From contig CAZPMN010000008.1 of assembly GCA_964587835.1 (NCBI GenBank), positions 48,849-112,848 on the forward strand: a DNA stretch of 64,000 nt, written 5' to 3'. The notes below the pieces were generated by a model. It was not told where the DNA came from. It did not search any database and was given only the letters and a program-made list of their open reading frames with translations. Both the position numbers and the translations under genes were made by a program. Of the stretch, positions 63,820-64,000 are shown one piece after another. This DNA is from Erginobacter sp964587835 (lineage in GTDB: Bacteria; Auribacterota; Erginobacteria; Erginobacterales; Erginobacteraceae). Position 1 is the stretch's first letter. Every line of letters starts with the position of its first letter.

Positions 63820-63890
63820 TAAGCAGTAAGCAGTGAGCAGTAAGCAGTAAGCGGTAAGCGGTAAGCGGTAAGCGGTAAGCAGTAAGCAGA
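63818..63890 (+). repeat. AAGCAGT heptamer array, nine full units, at the dinG stop
   Basis: From the last bases of the dinG stop codon the sequence runs through nine complete seven-base units and part of a tenth: AAGCAGT twice, GAGCAGT, AAGCAGT, AAGCGGT four times, AAGCAGT, then AAGCAG. This is the longest and cleanest array in the window. The sequence that follows contains GGCCCTTCGGGCTTGCAGGA, GAATGCCGGCGGCATTC and GCAGAGCGCATAGCG, other repeat-like parts, up to the window end. Confidence 0.85.
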
Positions 63891-64000
63891 TTGGAGTATG
63901 GCCCTTCGGGCTTGCAGGATCGGAATGCCGGCGGCATTCCTGGTAGGAATTGCAGTATCGCTTCGTTTGAAAGCAGAGCGCATAGCGACGGGAACTAATC

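Noticed and set aside
63818..63890. CRISPR array
   Set aside because: The repeats are seven bases in direct tandem without spacers, and no cas genes are present.
63623..63937. Minus-strand open frame with LLTAYRL-type heptad repeats
   Set aside because: The leucine-rich repeats are a reading of the AAGCAGT heptamer DNA plus antisense dinG; no ribosome binding site and no family likeness.

Overview
The window is 64 kb of GC-rich bacterial chromosome. It looks like an uncultured, probably anaerobic bacterium; the sequence alone does not settle the phylum. Pointers are a standard bacterial S10-spc-alpha ribosomal operon that lacks rpmD (L30) and map, zinc-binding forms of S14, S4, L36 and adenylate kinase, genes for glycine cleavage and for ferredoxin-linked oxidation of 2-oxoacids coupled to ADP-forming acyl-CoA synthetase, and a remarkable number of short intergenic repeat families. 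No tRNA, rRNA, CRISPR array, transposase or prophage was seen.

Layout. 1-14.2 kb: the ribosomal protein, SecY, Adk, InfA and RpoA operon, from the truncated 3' end of rplC to rplQ plus a small unknown gene. 14.3-19.1 kb: a secreted-protein pair (unknown partner plus papain-like protease with YRP/GDIPVP repeats), endonuclease III, a DUF6884-like protein, Era, and a protein with two RpoA-CTD-like domains. 19.2-27 kb: a Ca2+/cation antiporter, small zinc-ribbon and MazG-like genes, and membrane/surface genes (YfhO-like protein, DUF3604 lipoprotein). 27-31.6 kb: an AbiE-like toxin-antitoxin pair translationally coupled to an NfeD-FloA membrane-domain operon. 31.6-34.9 kb: two glycosyltransferases and a BMP-type lipoprotein.

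34.9-44.7 kb: a glycine/one-carbon region with a TrpB-like PLP enzyme, an unknown 96-residue protein, gcvH, gcvPA, gcvPB, a small membrane protein, a flavin reductase and, on the other strand, a GcvT-SHMT fusion. 44.9-51.6 kb: ADP-forming acyl-CoA synthetase alpha, indolepyruvate:ferredoxin oxidoreductase A and B, synthetase beta, and a class III aminotransferase or racemase. Together these suggest amino acid fermentation: transamination, oxidation of aryl-2-oxoacids to aryl-acyl-CoA with reduction of ferredoxin, and ATP formation by the synthetase. 51.7-61.5 kb: an MBOAT/SGNH O-acetylation pair, a cNMP-like domain protein, a LipM-type octanoyltransferase, a metallo-beta-lactamase/kinase-like fusion, dihydrolipoyl dehydrogenase, RmuC and lipoyl synthase. 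LipM, LipA and Lpd complete the lipoyl cycle of GcvH. 61.8-63.8 kb: a DinG-type helicase.

The most unusual points are: (i) the GcvT-SHMT fusion with a divergent SHMT half, beside an unassigned TrpB-like enzyme; (ii) heptameric repeats that repeatedly begin inside or at the stop codon of the upstream gene, even within the ribosomal operon, so that they supply the last codons of S17 and NfeD and separate the next gene from any Shine-Dalgarno sequence; (iii) the tandem alpha-CTD-like protein upstream of era; (iv) the metallo-beta-lactamase protein with a degenerate GHKL-like tail and an odd start region.
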